From assembly GCA_021733665.1 (NCBI GenBank), contig JAHREI010000008.1, forward strand, positions 62,001 through 126,000: 64,000 nucleotides of DNA, in the 5' to 3' direction. The DNA is from Bacillus subtilis (GTDB lineage Bacteria; Pseudomonadota; Alphaproteobacteria; Rhizobiales; Rhizobiaceae). The notes beneath the pieces were generated by a model, which saw nothing but the letters and a program-made list of their open reading frames with translations, was not told the origin of the DNA and made no database searches. How positions within the stretch are numbered: the first letter of the stretch is position 1; each line of letters opens with the position of its first letter. The translations under genes and the position numbers were made by a program. This document shows, piece after piece, positions 24,254-32,733 of this stretch.

Positions 24254-25468
24254 ATGGGCGAACAGCCGACATATCCACAATCAGGGACGCAACTGATTAC
24301 TCTGGGCAAAAACCCTGAGCGAATCCGCGATCATAACCGTCGCGTGGTGCTGGATATTGTGCGCCAGCACGGCTCACTGGGGCGTATGCAACTTGCGCGT
24401 CTGACCCATCTGACCGCTCAGGCGATTGCCAATATTGTCGATGAGTTGGTTTGTGAAAATCTGTTGATGGAGACCGGACGCCTCAAATCCGGCCGTGGTC
24501 AGCCGCCGAAACAGTTCGCGGTGAATCCCGATGGTGCTGTGACTGTTGGTGTGGAAATGGCATCCGATCATATGGTGACAACGGTGCTTGATCTGACAGG
24601 ACAGCCCCGTTCGCGCTATATCAAGCCGGTGCAGGATACCAGCCCTGCCGCGCTGTCAGATTTGCTGCGCATTGAGGTGGATACCGTCAAAGCGGAATTT
24701 TCTGCACCGCTGTTGGGTGTTGGCGTGGTGATGCCGGGGCCGTTTGATATTGAGGGAATGACCTCCGTTGGCCCGACAACGCTGCCAGGCTGGTCCGGTG
24801 TGGATGCGGCGGCGCTGTTGAGTGAAGCCTGTGGCGAGCCGGTCACTGTTGAGAATGACGCCAATGCCGCAGCCGTCGGCGAGCGCCTGTTCGGTGCAGG
24901 CCATGCGATTTCGTCATTCGCGATGATTTATTTTGGTGCCGGTGTTGGTCTGGGGCTGATACAGGACGGCGTGCCGTTTCGCGGTGCTTTCGGTAATGCC
25001 GGTGAAATCGGGCATATTGTTGTAGCGCCGAATGGCAGGGCTTGTCCTTGCGGGCAGGCCGGTTGTCTGGAGCGCTATGCTTCCCTGCATGTTTTGCGTG
25101 AAAAACTGGCTTTAGCTGGTGTTACAACAACGGATTTTGATGACCTCCAGACGTTGTATGACAATTACCATCCGGTGCTGATCAGTTGGATAGACGAGGC
25201 CGCGCTTTATCTGGCGCCAATGATTGCTATGATTGAAAATATTCTGGATCCGGAAACCGTTATTCTCAGCGGCATGCTGCCCGACGCACTGATTGACGGA
25301 TTGATTGCCCGTATGGGGCAATTGCCGATTTCTGTCGCCAGCCGCCGCAGTCGTGCCTTGCCACGTGTGGTTCGCGGGGCGACCGGCCAATATACGGCGG
25401 CGCTGGGTGCAGCCGCTCTGCCTTTGTTTGAGGCAATGACACCGAAACTGGATACACTGACTGATTAA
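24254..25468 (+). CDS. ROK-family transcriptional regulator
   Basis: A 404-residue NagC/XylR-type regulator. An N-terminal winged helix (VLDIVRQHGSLGRMQLARLTHLTAQAIANIVDEL in two adjacent stretches) precedes a ROK sugar-kinase-like domain with GVVMPGPFD, ENDANAAAVGE and the zinc motif GRACPCGQAGCLE. The ATG at 24254 follows GGAG and is preferred to an upstream TTG at 24230. It is divergent from the sugar ABC operon and precedes the deacetylase gene by about 30 bases. It probably represses both until the sugar or its derivative binds. Confidence 0.9.
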   Translation: MGEQPTYPQSGTQLITLGKNPERIRDHNRRVVLDIVRQHGSLGRMQLARLTHLTAQAIANIVDELVCENLLMETGRLKSGRGQPPKQFAVNPDGAVTVGVEMASDHMVTTVLDLTGQPRSRYIKPVQDTSPAALSDLLRIEVDTVKAEFSAPLLGVGVVMPGPFDIEGMTSVGPTTLPGWSGVDAAALLSEACGEPVTVENDANAAAVGERLFGAGHAISSFAMIYFGAGVGLGLIQDGVPFRGAFGNAGEIGHIVVAPNGRACPCGQAGCLERYASLHVLREKLALAGVTTTDFDDLQTLYDNYHPVLISWIDEAALYLAPMIAMIENILDPETVILSGMLPDALIDGLIARMGQLPISVASRRSRALPRVVRGATGQYTAALGAAALPLFEAMTPKLDTLTD

Positions 25469-25497
25469 TCACCTGTGCAGACAGGGGAGGAGGAACC

Positions 25498-27909
25498 GTG
25501 CTGACTGACCGTCAAAGAATAGAAAAGCAAAAATCAGCACCGGCTCTGATCCGTCTGCATCATGCATTAAGCCGGTTACGCTCGGTTGTGACCGTGATGA
25601 ATACCGGCGCGCATCCTGATGATGAGCAAAGCGGATTATTGGCCTTCTTGCGGTTTGGTGCCGGTATGCGGGTGATTGTCGGCTGTTCTACCCGTGGTGA
25701 GGGCGGTCAGAATGCTTTGGGGCCGGAGCGCGGTGGTGCGCTGGGGCTGATGCGCTCGCGGGAAATGGAAGAAGCCGCGCGGGAGCTGGATTGCGATATT
25801 GTCTGGCTTGGTCACGGGCCGGATGATGCGGTGCATGACTTTGGCTTTTCCAAAGACGGCGACCGTACTTTTGATCGCTGGGGCGAGGAGCGTATTGTCG
25901 AGCGCCTTGTGCGGGCTTACCGCAGCGAGCGGCCGGATATTGTTATTCCGACATTTCTTGATGTGCCGGGGCAGCATGGTCATCACCGTGCGATGACCCG
26001 CGCGGCTGAAAGGGCAATTGCGCTGGCTGCCAATGATCAGGCTTTTCCGGAGCATTTTGCACAAGGGTTGAAGCCTTGGCAGGTTGCAAAATATTATCTT
26101 CCTGCATGGTCGGGTGGCGGGGATACTTATGATGATGAAGTGCCGCCACCGGAAACAACCCTGACAGTACGGGCTGAGGGACGTGAACCGGCAACGGGTG
26201 CGGATTATGACCGGATCGGTGAATGGTCACGTTATTACCACGCCTCGCAAGGCATGGGGTATTGGCGGGAAGAACCAAAAACTGAATGGCCGCTGCATTT
26301 GTTGCTGGCTGCACAGACTGGCAAAGAGAGTTCCGTTTTTGAAAACCTGCCAGTCAATTTAAGTGATCTGGCCGCAGAAGCAGATTTGCCAGCCACTATA
26401 GCGCAGGCTTTGCAGGATGCTCAAAAAGCCATTGATGCGGCTATCGCTGCTTTCCCTGCACGGCAAGTAATCATTCTTCATTTAGTGGCAGCGGCGCAAA
26501 AAATCGATGATATTTGTGCTCATGCACAAGCCGCTTTTCTGGAAGAACATGCGCATCGCTTAAAGCGCAAAAAAGCAGAGGTTGACCATGCACTGATCGA
26601 AGCCGCAGCAATCTTTGACGGGGCTGAGCTGATACCGCCTGTGTTGTCAGTGGCCAGCGAAGCCTTGCTTAAGGTTGGTTTTTCAAGACAGAGTGCCCAA
26701 TATCAGACAAAGGCTGAGCCGGTTTTGCCTGAGCATTGTACTGCCTATATGGGGACGCCGTCCGCCTCAGGACAATCATTTGATGTCAAGGCCGGTGCAG
26801 ATGCGGCTTTCAGCCCGCTCTATCGGCCGTTTTGGTCTGCGCTCGGCGGCAATGGTGATTTTTATGTGAGGGTGACGGCACAATTCTCCGGATATCAGGC
26901 TCAGGCGCATTTTGATCTGGCTGAACAATTTGCGCTGGTGCCTGCCCAGTCCGTACGGATTGAACCGGAAGCGATAATTGTGCCGCTTGATCAGACAGCT
27001 CAAATGCAGTGGCCGGTAGATGTGACTGTGAGCGGGGATCAGTGGCCTGTGCGGTTTATCAGCGATGGCGGCTGGTCAGTTGTGCAGGATAAGGGGACGG
27101 CAACACTTTACGCACCGGAAAAACCGGCAGCAGGGTTGTTCCAGGTGAAAACACAAATTGCCGGTCGCGATGCTGTGCGGCTGACCCCGATCACCTATCC
27201 GCATATTGGACAGGTGATCTATCGCGAGCCGGAAGTGCTCAATATTCTGGCACTGGATCTGAAGCTGCCGCAGGGCGCAAAGATCGGTTATATCGGGGGC
27301 GGGGCTGATCGTGCTGGCCTGTGGCTGAGCCGTATGGGGCTTGATGTAACAAAGCTGGAACCAAAACATCTGGCCGGTGACTTGCAGCAATTCACAACCA
27401 TTGTTGTCGGGATTTTTGCCTTCGGTTTAAGGCAAGATCTGGCTGAGGCAACCGCGCGATTACATGCCTATGTCGAAAATGGCGGGCATCTGGTGACGCT
27501 GTATCACCGCCCGACAGATGGCTGGAAACCCGCTGTTACTCCGCCACGGCATATAAAGATTGGCTCGCCGTCTTTACGCTGGCGGGTGACCGATCCGGCA
27601 GCGCCGGTGACTTTGCTGGAACCGGACCATAAATTGCTCAACTGGCCGAACCGGATCACGGCTCAGGATTGGGAAGGCTGGAATAAAGAGCGCGGCTTGT
27701 ATTTTGCCTCGCAGTGGGATGAAGCCTATCAACCGCTCTTGTCCATGCATGATGCCAATGAACAGCCTTTAACGGGGGCTTTGCTTTCTGCCCGTATCGG
27801 AAAAGGGCGGCACACGCATACCAGTCTTGTGTTGCATCACCAGATGGACAAGCTGGTTGCAGGAGCATTCCGCCTGATGGCCAATCTGGTGAGCGGAGAA
27901 GCTGAATAG
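25498..27909 (+). CDS. large PIG-L family deacetylase
   Basis: An 803-residue protein starting at GTG, with GGGGAGGAGG just upstream. Residues about 35-280 form a PIG-L/LmbE zinc deacetylase, with metal motif AHPDDE and the later PGQHGHHRAM histidines. The middle region looks like beta-rich linker domains. About residues 575-720 resemble a flavodoxin/class I amidotransferase-like fold (GYIGGGADRAGLWLSRMG...HAYVENGGHLVTLYHR). PIG-L enzymes remove acyl groups from N-acetylglucosamine-type amines. With no signal peptide seen, it probably acts in the cytosol on the compound brought in by the adjacent transporter. It is cotranscribed with the ROK gene. Confidence 0.88.
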   Translation: MLTDRQRIEKQKSAPALIRLHHALSRLRSVVTVMNTGAHPDDEQSGLLAFLRFGAGMRVIVGCSTRGEGGQNALGPERGGALGLMRSREMEEAARELDCDIVWLGHGPDDAVHDFGFSKDGDRTFDRWGEERIVERLVRAYRSERPDIVIPTFLDVPGQHGHHRAMTRAAERAIALAANDQAFPEHFAQGLKPWQVAKYYLPAWSGGGDTYDDEVPPPETTLTVRAEGREPATGADYDRIGEWSRYYHASQGMGYWREEPKTEWPLHLLLAAQTGKESSVFENLPVNLSDLAAEADLPATIAQALQDAQKAIDAAIAAFPARQVIILHLVAAAQKIDDICAHAQAAFLEEHAHRLKRKKAEVDHALIEAAAIFDGAELIPPVLSVASEALLKVGFSRQSAQYQTKAEPVLPEHCTAYMGTPSASGQSFDVKAGADAAFSPLYRPFWSALGGNGDFYVRVTAQFSGYQAQAHFDLAEQFALVPAQSVRIEPEAIIVPLDQTAQMQWPVDVTVSGDQWPVRFISDGGWSVVQDKGTATLYAPEKPAAGLFQVKTQIAGRDAVRLTPITYPHIGQVIYREPEVLNILALDLKLPQGAKIGYIGGGADRAGLWLSRMGLDVTKLEPKHLAGDLQQFTTIVVGIFAFGLRQDLAEATARLHAYVENGGHLVTLYHRPTDGWKPAVTPPRHIKIGSPSLRWRVTDPAAPVTLLEPDHKLLNWPNRITAQDWEGWNKERGLYFASQWDEAYQPLLSMHDANEQPLTGALLSARIGKGRHTHTSLVLHHQMDKLVAGAFRLMANLVSGEAE

Positions 27910-28042
27910 AGCATTGGTCTGATATTTAGGACAGTCTAGTGCAAATCCGGTGACTACAATAAAACCATTCCATGATTATGTTTCTGTCAACGAAGCTGTT
28001 GTTGAGAATCTCACAACTGACAATTAACGGACAGGTGTACTC

Positions 28043-29170
28043 ATGCAATTTGGAATTTTTACCGTCGGTGACGTAACAACTGATCCGACAACCGGCAAAA
28101 CCCCGAGCGAACATCAGCGGCTGAAGTCGATGATGAAATATGCGCTGAAGGCAGAAGAAGTCGGTCTCGACGTTTTTGCTACCGGCGAACATCATAACCC
28201 GCCATTCGTGCCGTCTTCCCCGACGACCATGCTTGGCTGGATTGCTGCCAAAACCAGCAAAATTCAGCTGACAACCTCGACCACGCTGATCACCACCAAT
28301 GATCCGGTGAAGATTGCTGAGGATTTTTCGATCCTCCAGCATCTGGCTGATGGTCGCGTTGATCTGATGATGGGGCGCGGCAATACAGGGCCGGTCTATC
28401 CGTGGTTTGGTAAGGATATCCGCGAGGGTATTCCGCTGGCGATTGAGAATTATCACCTGTTACGCCGCTTGTGGCGTGAAAAGACCGTGGATTGGCAGGG
28501 GCAGTTCCGTACGCCTTTGCGCGGTTTTACACTGGCACCGGCACCGCTGGATGATACGCCGCCATTCGTATGGCACGGTTCGATCCGCAGTACGGAAATT
28601 GCTGAACAGGCCGCGTTCTACGGGGATGGTTTCTTTGCAAACCACATCTTCTGGAACAAGGAACATACCCAGCAGATGATTGATCTGTATCGTTCACGTT
28701 TTGAACATTACGGTCACGGCAGTGCGGATCAGGCAATTGTCGGTCTCGGTGGTCAGATTTTCATGCGTAAAAACAGTCAGGATGCCATTCGTGATTTCCG
28801 GCCTTATTTCAATAATGCGCCGGTTTATGGTCACGGGCCTTCGCTGGAAGACTTTATGGAAATGACCCCGCTGACTGTCGGTTCACCGGAGCAGGTGATT
28901 GAGAAAACACTGAGCTTTGCTGATTATGCCGGTCATTATCAGCGTCAGTTGTTCCTCGTCGATCATGCCGGTCTGCCGGAAGAGATGGTGCTGGAGCAGA
29001 TTGAGTTGTTGGGCACGGAAGTGGTGCCGGTGCTGCGCAAGGAATTTGAAGCGCGCCGCCCGTCCCATATTCCGAGTGACCCGCCAAGCCATGCAAGTCT
29101 GCGTGCACAGGGGCCGGATGGCAAACACCGTAAGGTGATGCCAGCTGAAACAACAGATCAGCCAGCATGA
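28043..29170 (+). CDS. luciferase-like FMN-dependent monooxygenase (CE1758 family)
   Basis: A 375-residue TIM-barrel LLM flavoprotein. It opens MQFGIFTVGDV and has the barrel patterns GLDVFATGEHHNPPF, TSTTLITTNDPVKIAEDF and the GRVDLMMGRGNTGPVYPWF flavin/substrate loop. The pairing with the next gene, a CE1759-type FMN reductase, matches a known monooxygenase/reductase couple that supplies reduced FMN. The last 30 residues are polar and probably disordered. Substrate unknown. A long palindrome follows. Confidence 0.88.
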   Translation: MQFGIFTVGDVTTDPTTGKTPSEHQRLKSMMKYALKAEEVGLDVFATGEHHNPPFVPSSPTTMLGWIAAKTSKIQLTTSTTLITTNDPVKIAEDFSILQHLADGRVDLMMGRGNTGPVYPWFGKDIREGIPLAIENYHLLRRLWREKTVDWQGQFRTPLRGFTLAPAPLDDTPPFVWHGSIRSTEIAEQAAFYGDGFFANHIFWNKEHTQQMIDLYRSRFEHYGHGSADQAIVGLGGQIFMRKNSQDAIRDFRPYFNNAPVYGHGPSLEDFMEMTPLTVGSPEQVIEKTLSFADYAGHYQRQLFLVDHAGLPEEMVLEQIELLGTEVVPVLRKEFEARRPSHIPSDPPSHASLRAQGPDGKHRKVMPAETTDQPA

Positions 29171-29172
29171 GT

Positions 29173-29209
29173 TGTATCAAGGGCGGGGAAATTCTCCGCC
29201 CTTGATACA
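29173..29209 (+). other. long near-perfect palindrome between LLM and FMN reductase
   Basis: 37 bases: arms 29173-29190 and 29192-29209, 18 base pairs with one wobble, begin two bases after the stop codon. No T-run follows, so it is either an mRNA-stability hairpin or a weak terminator; the ribosome-binding site of the reductase starts 15 bases later. Confidence 0.7.
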
Positions 29210-29234
29210 GGTTCGCTTGGCAAAGGAGATATTC

Positions 29235-29909
29235 ATGACACGTCATATTATTGTTTTGACCGCTGGTCTGTCGCAACCATCATCAACCCGCATGCTGGCT
29301 GATCAGATTGCACAGGCAACTGCCGCACAAATCGGTGCACGCGGTGAGAAAGCGCAGATTGAGGTGATCGAACTGCGTGAACTGGCTGTGGAACTGGCAA
29401 CAACCATGGCGACAGGTGGTATTCCGACCCCGCATCTCTCTGAGGTTAAAGAGAAGATCTCTGCTGCCGACGGATTGATTGCGGTAACACCGGTTTTTAC
29501 AGCCAGCTATAGCGGGTTGTTCAAAATGCTGTTCGATGCTCTGGATACCAATGCATTGAATGGCATGCCGATGATTATTGCGGCCACTGCCGGAACAGCC
29601 AGACATTCTCTGGTGCTGGATCATGCCTTGCGGCCGCTGTTTTCTTACCTGCGAGCAACCGTGGTTCCGACCGGTGTTTTCGCGGCGACCGAAGATTTTG
29701 GCAATGGTGAAGCCGGACACGATCTGACAGCCCGTATTCAGCGCGCAGCGACTGAATTTGCAGCGCTGGTGGTGGCTGAGAAAAGCGGTGTCGGTGGTTT
29801 TGTCCCGAATATCAATGATCAGCGCAAGCGGGATTCCGGTGTGCAGCTCAGCCAGACGGTCACACCATTTGCGCAATTGCTCAAAGGGCGCACCAGCACA
29901 GCCGGTTGA
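29235..29909 (+). CDS. NAD(P)H-dependent FMN reductase (CE1759 family)
   Basis: A 224-residue flavodoxin-fold reductase. The ATG at 29235 follows AGGAGA and gives MTRHIIVLTAGLSQPSSTRM, where the ligand-binding GLSQPSST loop contacts FMN phosphate. ADGLIAVTPVFTASYSGLFKMLFD is the family's second signature. It should supply reduced FMN to the adjacent luciferase-like enzymes. An in-frame start at 29172 would add residues lying over the palindrome and is unlikely. Confidence 0.88.
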   Translation: MTRHIIVLTAGLSQPSSTRMLADQIAQATAAQIGARGEKAQIEVIELRELAVELATTMATGGIPTPHLSEVKEKISAADGLIAVTPVFTASYSGLFKMLFDALDTNALNGMPMIIAATAGTARHSLVLDHALRPLFSYLRATVVPTGVFAATEDFGNGEAGHDLTARIQRAATEFAALVVAEKSGVGGFVPNINDQRKRDSGVQLSQTVTPFAQLLKGRTSTAG

Positions 29910-29984
29910 TGAACTGGTAGCGACGCATATTTAGAAAATTCAAAGTGCGGGCATTGAGATGTCGCACTGAAAGGAGCCAGTATT

Positions 29985-31022
29985 ATGGAACTTGGCGTTT
30001 ATAGTTTCGGCGACGTACAGAAAAATGCACAGACCCGTGAGCTGGGCTCAACGGCAGATGCAACACGCAATCTGCTGGAAGCTATTCAGCTGGCCGATGA
30101 AGTGGGGCTGGATTATTTCGGTATTGGTGAACACCATACAAGAGAAATGCCGGCCTCTGCGGCAACCGTTATTCTCGGCGCTGCGGCAGCCACAACCAAA
30201 AACATCAAGCTGGGCAGTGCGGTCACAGTGCTCAGTACCGATGATCCTGTGCGTGTTTATCAGCAGTTTGCAACGCTGGATGCGATATCAAATGGTCGCG
30301 CTGAAATTACTGCTGGTCGAGGCTCTTCAACGGAGTCTTTTCCGCTCTTCGGTCATAGCCTGAATGATTATGATGAGCTTTATGCGGAAAAACTTGATCT
30401 GTTATTACAGATCAACGAGAGCGAAAGCGTGACGTGGCAGGGTAAATTCCGCCCGGCTTTGAACGAGGCGCTGGTTGTGCCGCGTCCTGAAAGCGGCTCG
30501 CTGCCGATCTGGCTGGCGACTGGCGGTAATCCGCATTCATCTGTACGCGCCGGTATTCTCGGATTGCCGATTTCCTATGCGATTATCGGCGGGCAGGCTG
30601 CACGCTTCGCGCCGTTGGCTGAGTTGTATCGCCGTGCGGGTGCGCAGGCTGAGATTGCACCGGAAAAGCTGAAGGTTTCGGTCGCAGTGCCGGGCTATAT
30701 CGGTGAAAATGCTAAGCAAGCCAAAGATTTCTTCTGGACGCACTGGCATGCGGTGATGGAACAATTGGGCAAAATCCGTGGTTTCGCACCGCCGCCACGT
30801 TCGCATTATGACAGTGAAGCCAGCGGTGGCGGCGCAATTTTTGCCGGTGAGCCGGAGGAAATTGCGGAACGGATTATCACGTTGCAAAAACAGCTTGGTC
30901 ATATGCGCCAGTTTTTCCAGATGGATGTGGGGCAGATGCCGCATAAGGATTTTCTGCGTTCGATTGAATTGCTGGGAACCAAAGTGAAGCCCCTTGTTGA
31001 TGCGGAACTTGGCGTGGATTGA
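29985..31022 (+). CDS. luciferase-like FMN-dependent oxidoreductase
   Basis: A 345-residue LLM-class flavoprotein distinct from the first. Motifs are MELGVYSFGDVQ, GLDYFGIGEHHTREMPASA, LGSAVTVLSTDDPVRVYQQFATLDAISNGRAEITAGRGSS in consecutive stretches, and GLPISYAIIGG near the phosphate site. AAGGAGCC lies 9 bases before the start. With the FMN reductase just upstream it probably belongs to the same oxidative pathway. Substrate unknown. Confidence 0.88.
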   Translation: MELGVYSFGDVQKNAQTRELGSTADATRNLLEAIQLADEVGLDYFGIGEHHTREMPASAATVILGAAAATTKNIKLGSAVTVLSTDDPVRVYQQFATLDAISNGRAEITAGRGSSTESFPLFGHSLNDYDELYAEKLDLLLQINESESVTWQGKFRPALNEALVVPRPESGSLPIWLATGGNPHSSVRAGILGLPISYAIIGGQAARFAPLAELYRRAGAQAEIAPEKLKVSVAVPGYIGENAKQAKDFFWTHWHAVMEQLGKIRGFAPPPRSHYDSEASGGGAIFAGEPEEIAERIITLQKQLGHMRQFFQMDVGQMPHKDFLRSIELLGTKVKPLVDAELGVD

Positions 31023-31058
31023 GTATTTTCGGTTTGAACCGAATTGTTGAAAATACTC
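31021..31058 (+). terminator. hairpin after second LLM gene
   Basis: GAGTATTTTC/GAAAATACTC, 10 base pairs overlapping the stop codon, with an inner CGGTTTGAACCG palindrome. No T-run follows. Confidence 0.45.
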
Positions 31059-31075
31059 CATCCATTTGTTTCTGC

Positions 31076-31118
31076 GCGTATCTTATCCGAAAACCGGTTC
31101 CCGCTTTTCGGGATACGC
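31076..31118. repeat. interspersed palindromic repeat, copy 3
   Basis: GCGTATC ... GGATACGC outer arms around CCGAAAACCGGTTCCCGCTTTTCGG. This is close to a widespread Brucella/Rhizobium intergenic element and to the copies at 12548 and 24031. Confidence 0.75.
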
Positions 31119-31143
31119 TTTCCAGTAGCAGGAGATTGCTGAG

Positions 31144-31788
31144 ATGCAAATCACCGAAGTGAAAACAATTGGTATTCTGGGTGCCGGCCGTGTCGGCACC
31201 GCTATAGCCCGTCGCGCGATTGCGGCGGGTTATGCGGTGAAGATTGCGACATCCAAATCACCGGAAGAGATTGCGCTGTTGCTCGAAATCATGGTGCCGG
31301 GTGCCGTTGCAGCAACTGCGCAGGATGCGATTGCAGAAAGTGATATCGTAATCCTCGCGCTGCCTTTGTCCAAATATCGTCAGCTGCAACCGGAACTCCT
31401 CGCGGGTAAAATTGTTATTGATGCGATGAATTACTGGGCGCCGACAGACGGTACGATCCCTGAGTTTGAAACTGAAGCATCAAGCAGTGAAGTGGTACAG
31501 AAATTCTTGCCGCAGTCGCGGCTGGTGCGTAGTTTCAATCACATGGGTTATCATGAGATTGATGAAGAGGCTTGCCCGAAGGGAGATTCTGAACGACGGG
31601 CATTGGCGATTGCCGGTGATGACATGGATGCACGGCAGACTGTCGCGCATTTCATTGATCGGATCGGATTTGATCCTGTGGATGCAGGGTCATTAGCATC
31701 GAGCAGGTTATTCGCCACCGGAACACCGGTATTTGGCGCATCCTTGACCCGCGACACAATGGCAGATGCTCTGCAACAGACCGTTTGA
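31144..31788 (+). CDS. NAD(P)-binding, F420-reductase-like protein
   Basis: A 214-residue Rossmann protein. TIGILGAGRVGTAIARRAIAAG (with T first, residues about 10-31) is a classic dinucleotide-binding GxGxxG motif, followed by VKIATSKSPEE, which suits NADP phosphate binding. The central AESDIVILALPLSKY and VIDAMNYWAPTDG match the NADPH-dependent F420 reductase-like family. It may act with the two LLM enzymes upstream. Whether it uses F420 or only binds NADP is unknown. Confidence 0.82.
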   Translation: MQITEVKTIGILGAGRVGTAIARRAIAAGYAVKIATSKSPEEIALLLEIMVPGAVAATAQDAIAESDIVILALPLSKYRQLQPELLAGKIVIDAMNYWAPTDGTIPEFETEASSSEVVQKFLPQSRLVRSFNHMGYHEIDEEACPKGDSERRALAIAGDDMDARQTVAHFIDRIGFDPVDAGSLASSRLFATGTPVFGASLTRDTMADALQQTV

Positions 31789-31831
31789 CAGGTATGGTAT
31801 TCGCTTAAACAGATTGAAAAGGAGAGGCCTG

Positions 31832-32155
31832 ATGACTGACCTTAAAATTACCATTGAGGAAATTGATGCCCGTCACGGGCGTTATGTGGCGCGTGCGGAT
31901 GGTATTGAGGGTGAAGCGGAAATTACGTTTACGCGCCGTGCTCACGGTGTAATCAGTGCTGATCATACCGGTGTGCCGGATAGTATGCGCAGCACGGGTG
32001 CGGGACTGTCATTGGTGACCTATATGGTTGAAGATGCGCGTAAAAACGCTTTTCGTATTCTGCCGCTCTGTCCTTATGTGCGTGCGCAGTATCGTCGTCA
32101 TCCGGATTGGGCTGATGTTATGACCTTGGCACCGGGTGAAGAGCCTGCTGCTTGA
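31832..32155 (+). CDS. small GNAT-like N-acetyltransferase (YjdJ type)
   Basis: A 107-residue protein of the short Acetyltransf_CG/YjdJ group. ISADHTGVPDSMRSTGAGLSLVTYMVEDARK in successive stretches resembles the acetyl-CoA region and the usual Gly-rich turn, followed by ILPLCPYVRAQYRRHPDW, the family's C-terminal Cys-Pro-Tyr signature. GGAGAGG just upstream fixes the ATG at 31832; a longer in-frame reading from 31766 overlaps the previous gene and is rejected. Substrate unknown. Two terminators follow. Confidence 0.87.
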   Translation: MTDLKITIEEIDARHGRYVARADGIEGEAEITFTRRAHGVISADHTGVPDSMRSTGAGLSLVTYMVEDARKNAFRILPLCPYVRAQYRRHPDWADVMTLAPGEEPAA

Positions 32156-32188
32156 AATAATATATGATAGTTTTTATCAAGTATATTG

Positions 32189-32217
32189 AGCAGGTACTTT
32201 TAAGTGCCTGCTTTTTT
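32189..32217 (+). terminator. Rho-independent terminator
   Basis: AGCAGGTACTT/AAGTGCCTGCT (11 base pairs, one wobble) with a TT loop, then a T-run. Ends the LLM/GNAT transcript. Confidence 0.85.
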
Positions 32218-32241
32218 ATTGATTTGAGATTCGAATGTCAG

Positions 32242-32280
32242 AAATAGCCTTATATTTTTCCAAATATAAGGCTATTTTTT
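32242..32280 (+). terminator. second, perfect terminator hairpin
   Basis: A perfect 16-base stem, AAATAGCCTTATATTT/AAATATAAGGCTATTT, with a TTCC loop, then T-run. Its symmetry would also allow it to act from the minus strand. Confidence 0.85.
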
Positions 32281-32733
32281 CTGGAATAATTATTTAATAT
32301 CAATAGGATAAATGTTCTCATTTTCGTGATCTTGAAACTGTTCTAAAATGTGTTAGCCCTATTCTATTAGCTGAATATTGGTCGGGTTTGCGCAGATTTC
32401 ACTCATTCTCGTCGATGGTATAGTCCTGAAAACGCAGAGCAGGTGAGTAAAACTGACAATAGACCAAACTTGTATCCGTAATAAAATATGTCCCGATGTT
32501 GATTTATTCTGTCCGTGTCATAATTTTGGATATTATATACTACATATTTTTGAGTAGTTTCAGTCAATCAGAGGCCTGATCTCGCCGTGTCTTTATAAAA
32601 GACCAGTTCGTTTGAGGGTTTTCTTTGTCTCAATATCAGGGCTTTGTCCTGACAATCAGTATGAACGCGCATTTTATCTGAGAATTATTCAGTCACTTTT
32701 GAAATGCGCTCCGGTAACTCTGGGAGTAATCAT
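32281..32733. other. AT-rich gene-free stretch before molybdenum hydroxylase operon
   Basis: About 450 bases with no supported gene. It must carry the promoter of the Moco operon. Composition is clearly more AT-rich than the flanking genes. I found no RNA gene or recognisable operator in it. GGGAG lies shortly before the ATG at 32734. Confidence 0.5.

Noticed and set aside
32281-32733. Small RNA gene in the AT-rich gap
   Set aside because: After the two terminators no promoter-plus-hairpin unit could be made out; nothing beyond composition supports it.
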